Shown in pieces: positions 9,501 through 10,124 of a DNA stretch of 10,124 nucleotides. This stretch comes from CAYLZN01 sp964387935. Lineage in GTDB: Bacteria > Acidobacteriota > Vicinamibacteria > Vicinamibacterales > JAFNAJ01. The stretch lies in assembly GCA_964387935.1 (NCBI GenBank), contig CAYLZN010000219.1, positions 1 through 10,124 on the forward strand. Direction: 5' to 3'. Positions within the stretch are counted from its first letter, which is position 1. Each line of letters begins with the position of its first letter. Position numbers and translations under genes: made by a program. Below the pieces are notes generated by a model, which had not been told where the DNA came from, did not search any database, and worked only from the letters and a program-made list of their open reading frames with translations.

Positions 9501-9527
9501 GTCATCATATCACGTCATCATATGATG
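9501..9527. promoter_or_regulatory. Candidate operator/promoter of the toxin-antitoxin operon
   Basis: This is an AT-rich island in a GC-rich window. The 10-mer GTCATCATAT occurs twice (9501-9510 and 9514-9523), 13 nt apart. The second copy runs into a perfect 12-bp palindrome, CATCATATGATG (9516-9527). On the minus strand the palindrome contains TATGAT (9522-9517), a good -10 hexamer. No good -35 is visible. Repeated palindromic half-sites over the antitoxin start are typical of operators bound by RHH antitoxin-toxin complexes. Confidence 0.6.
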
Positions 9528-9654
9528 CACTGGCGGTGCCGTGTTCCGAAATTTCGCGACAGCGTGAAAGGAGTACGATCGGGAGCAGGGCGCCTCCACA
9601 TCTTCACGATGGCCCGGATTGACGAGGTCGGTCGGCCTGAAGTGGAGGTGGGCC

Positions 9655-10124
9655 ATGCGTCATCGCGTCTTCGTCCCGGCGATCCTGCTCCTCGTCGTCG
9701 GCGACACCGCGGCACAGTCGCCCCAGGCGATCGTCGGCACCAACACGCTGGTGAGCGCCAGCGGCAGCGCGACGCCGGGCAGCGGCCCGGCCGCGGACCC
9801 TGCCATCAGCCGGGACGGCCGCTTCGCCGCCTTCAGCTCGCTCGCGTCGGACCTCGTGCCATCCGACACCAACGGCGTTGCCGACGTCTTCGTCTACGAC
9901 CGACGCACCGGCGGGCGGATCCGCGTCAGCCTCGACTCGCTCGGCGCGGAGGGCACCTGCGGCAGCACGCATCCAGCGCTCAGCGGCGACGGCCGGTTCG
10001 TCGCCTTCCGGTCCTGCGCGCCGAACCTCGTGCCGGACGACAGCAACGGCAAGACCGACGTCTTCCTGCGCGACCGGGATTCTGACAACGACGGCGAACT
10101 CGACGAACCCGGGGCCGTCGCAAC
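9655..10124 (+). CDS. Exported PD40/TolB-like beta-propeller protein (N-terminal part)
   Basis: The visible 156 residues run off the right edge. A signal peptide is likely: RHR at the N-terminus, a hydrophobic VFVPAILLLVV core, and a TAAQ cleavage region near residues 18-21. Two propeller-type repeats follow. ISRDGRFAAFSSLASDLV leads to DTNGVADVFVYDRRTG, and LSGDGRFVAFRSCAPNLV leads to DSNGKTDVFLRDRD. This is the PD40/WD40-like pattern common in secreted proteins of environmental bacteria. The second blade is extended by DSDNDGELDE, an EF-hand-like Ca-binding loop. GGAGG (9644-9648) lies 6 nt before ATG 9655, which decides the start. The function is unknown: such domains often mediate protein contacts or lie beside enzymatic domains, which would be outside this window. 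It shares an intergenic region with the divergent antitoxin. Confidence 0.82.
   Translation, partial: MRHRVFVPAILLLVVGDTAAQSPQAIVGTNTLVSASGSATPGSGPAADPAISRDGRFAAFSSLASDLVPSDTNGVADVFVYDRRTGGRIRVSLDSLGAEGTCGSTHPALSGDGRFVAFRSCAPNLVPDDSNGKTDVFLRDRDSDNDGELDEPGAVA

Noticed and set aside
9426..10085. Plus-strand open frame overlapping the antitoxin promoter and the PD40 gene
   Set aside because: It is in another frame from the PD40 protein, which has a Shine-Dalgarno, a signal peptide and repeats. This frame is Arg-rich with no motifs.

Overview
The window is uniformly GC-rich, with third codon positions dominated by G and C and frequent GTG starts. It carries a mixed set of lipid and electron-transfer genes. 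The combination of a membrane Fe-S ETF:quinone oxidoreductase of the EtfD/EMO type placed before etfB-etfA and an acyl-CoA dehydrogenase, a PfaA-like ketosynthase/acyltransferase megasynthase, and a secreted PD40 beta-propeller protein suggests a high-GC environmental bacterium, perhaps an acidobacterium. That taxonomic guess is inference from gene content; no rRNA or other marker is present.

Layout. Positions 1-2872 (minus strand) hold the N-terminal 957 residues of an iterative type I polyketide/PUFA-synthase-like protein (ketosynthase, acyltransferase, start of an Ala/Pro linker) that runs off the left edge. Positions 2873-3320 are a divergent intergenic region. It contains two mirror-image copies of an element reading GGCGGGAA, 13 nt, TTCGATARCATG, one pointing at each flanking transcription unit. 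Positions 3321-8901 (plus strand) form a tight four-gene operon: Fe-S/membrane oxidoreductase, etfB, etfA and a long acyl-CoA dehydrogenase. Positions 8904-9496 (minus strand) hold a vapBC-type toxin-antitoxin pair that converges on the operon with a 2-nt gap. It has an AT-rich repeated/palindromic operator candidate just upstream. From 9655 to the right edge (plus strand) is the N-terminal part of an exported PD40/TolB-like beta-propeller protein.

How the genes work together. The acyl-CoA dehydrogenase would oxidise an acyl-CoA and pass electrons to the EtfAB flavoprotein. The membrane Fe-S protein would then move them to the quinone pool, replacing the usual ETF-ubiquinone oxidoreductase. 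The PKS-like gene, which would consume malonyl-CoA, is divergently transcribed and appears to share promoter architecture with the operon. This could mean that lipid building and acyl-CoA oxidation are controlled together.

The most unusual points are: (1) the first CCG (cysteine-rich, PF02754-like) domain of the membrane oxidoreductase keeps its fold-level sequence but has lost every cluster cysteine, three of the four positions being aspartate, while the second CCG domain is intact; and (2) the mirrored promoter-like element between the divergent units.
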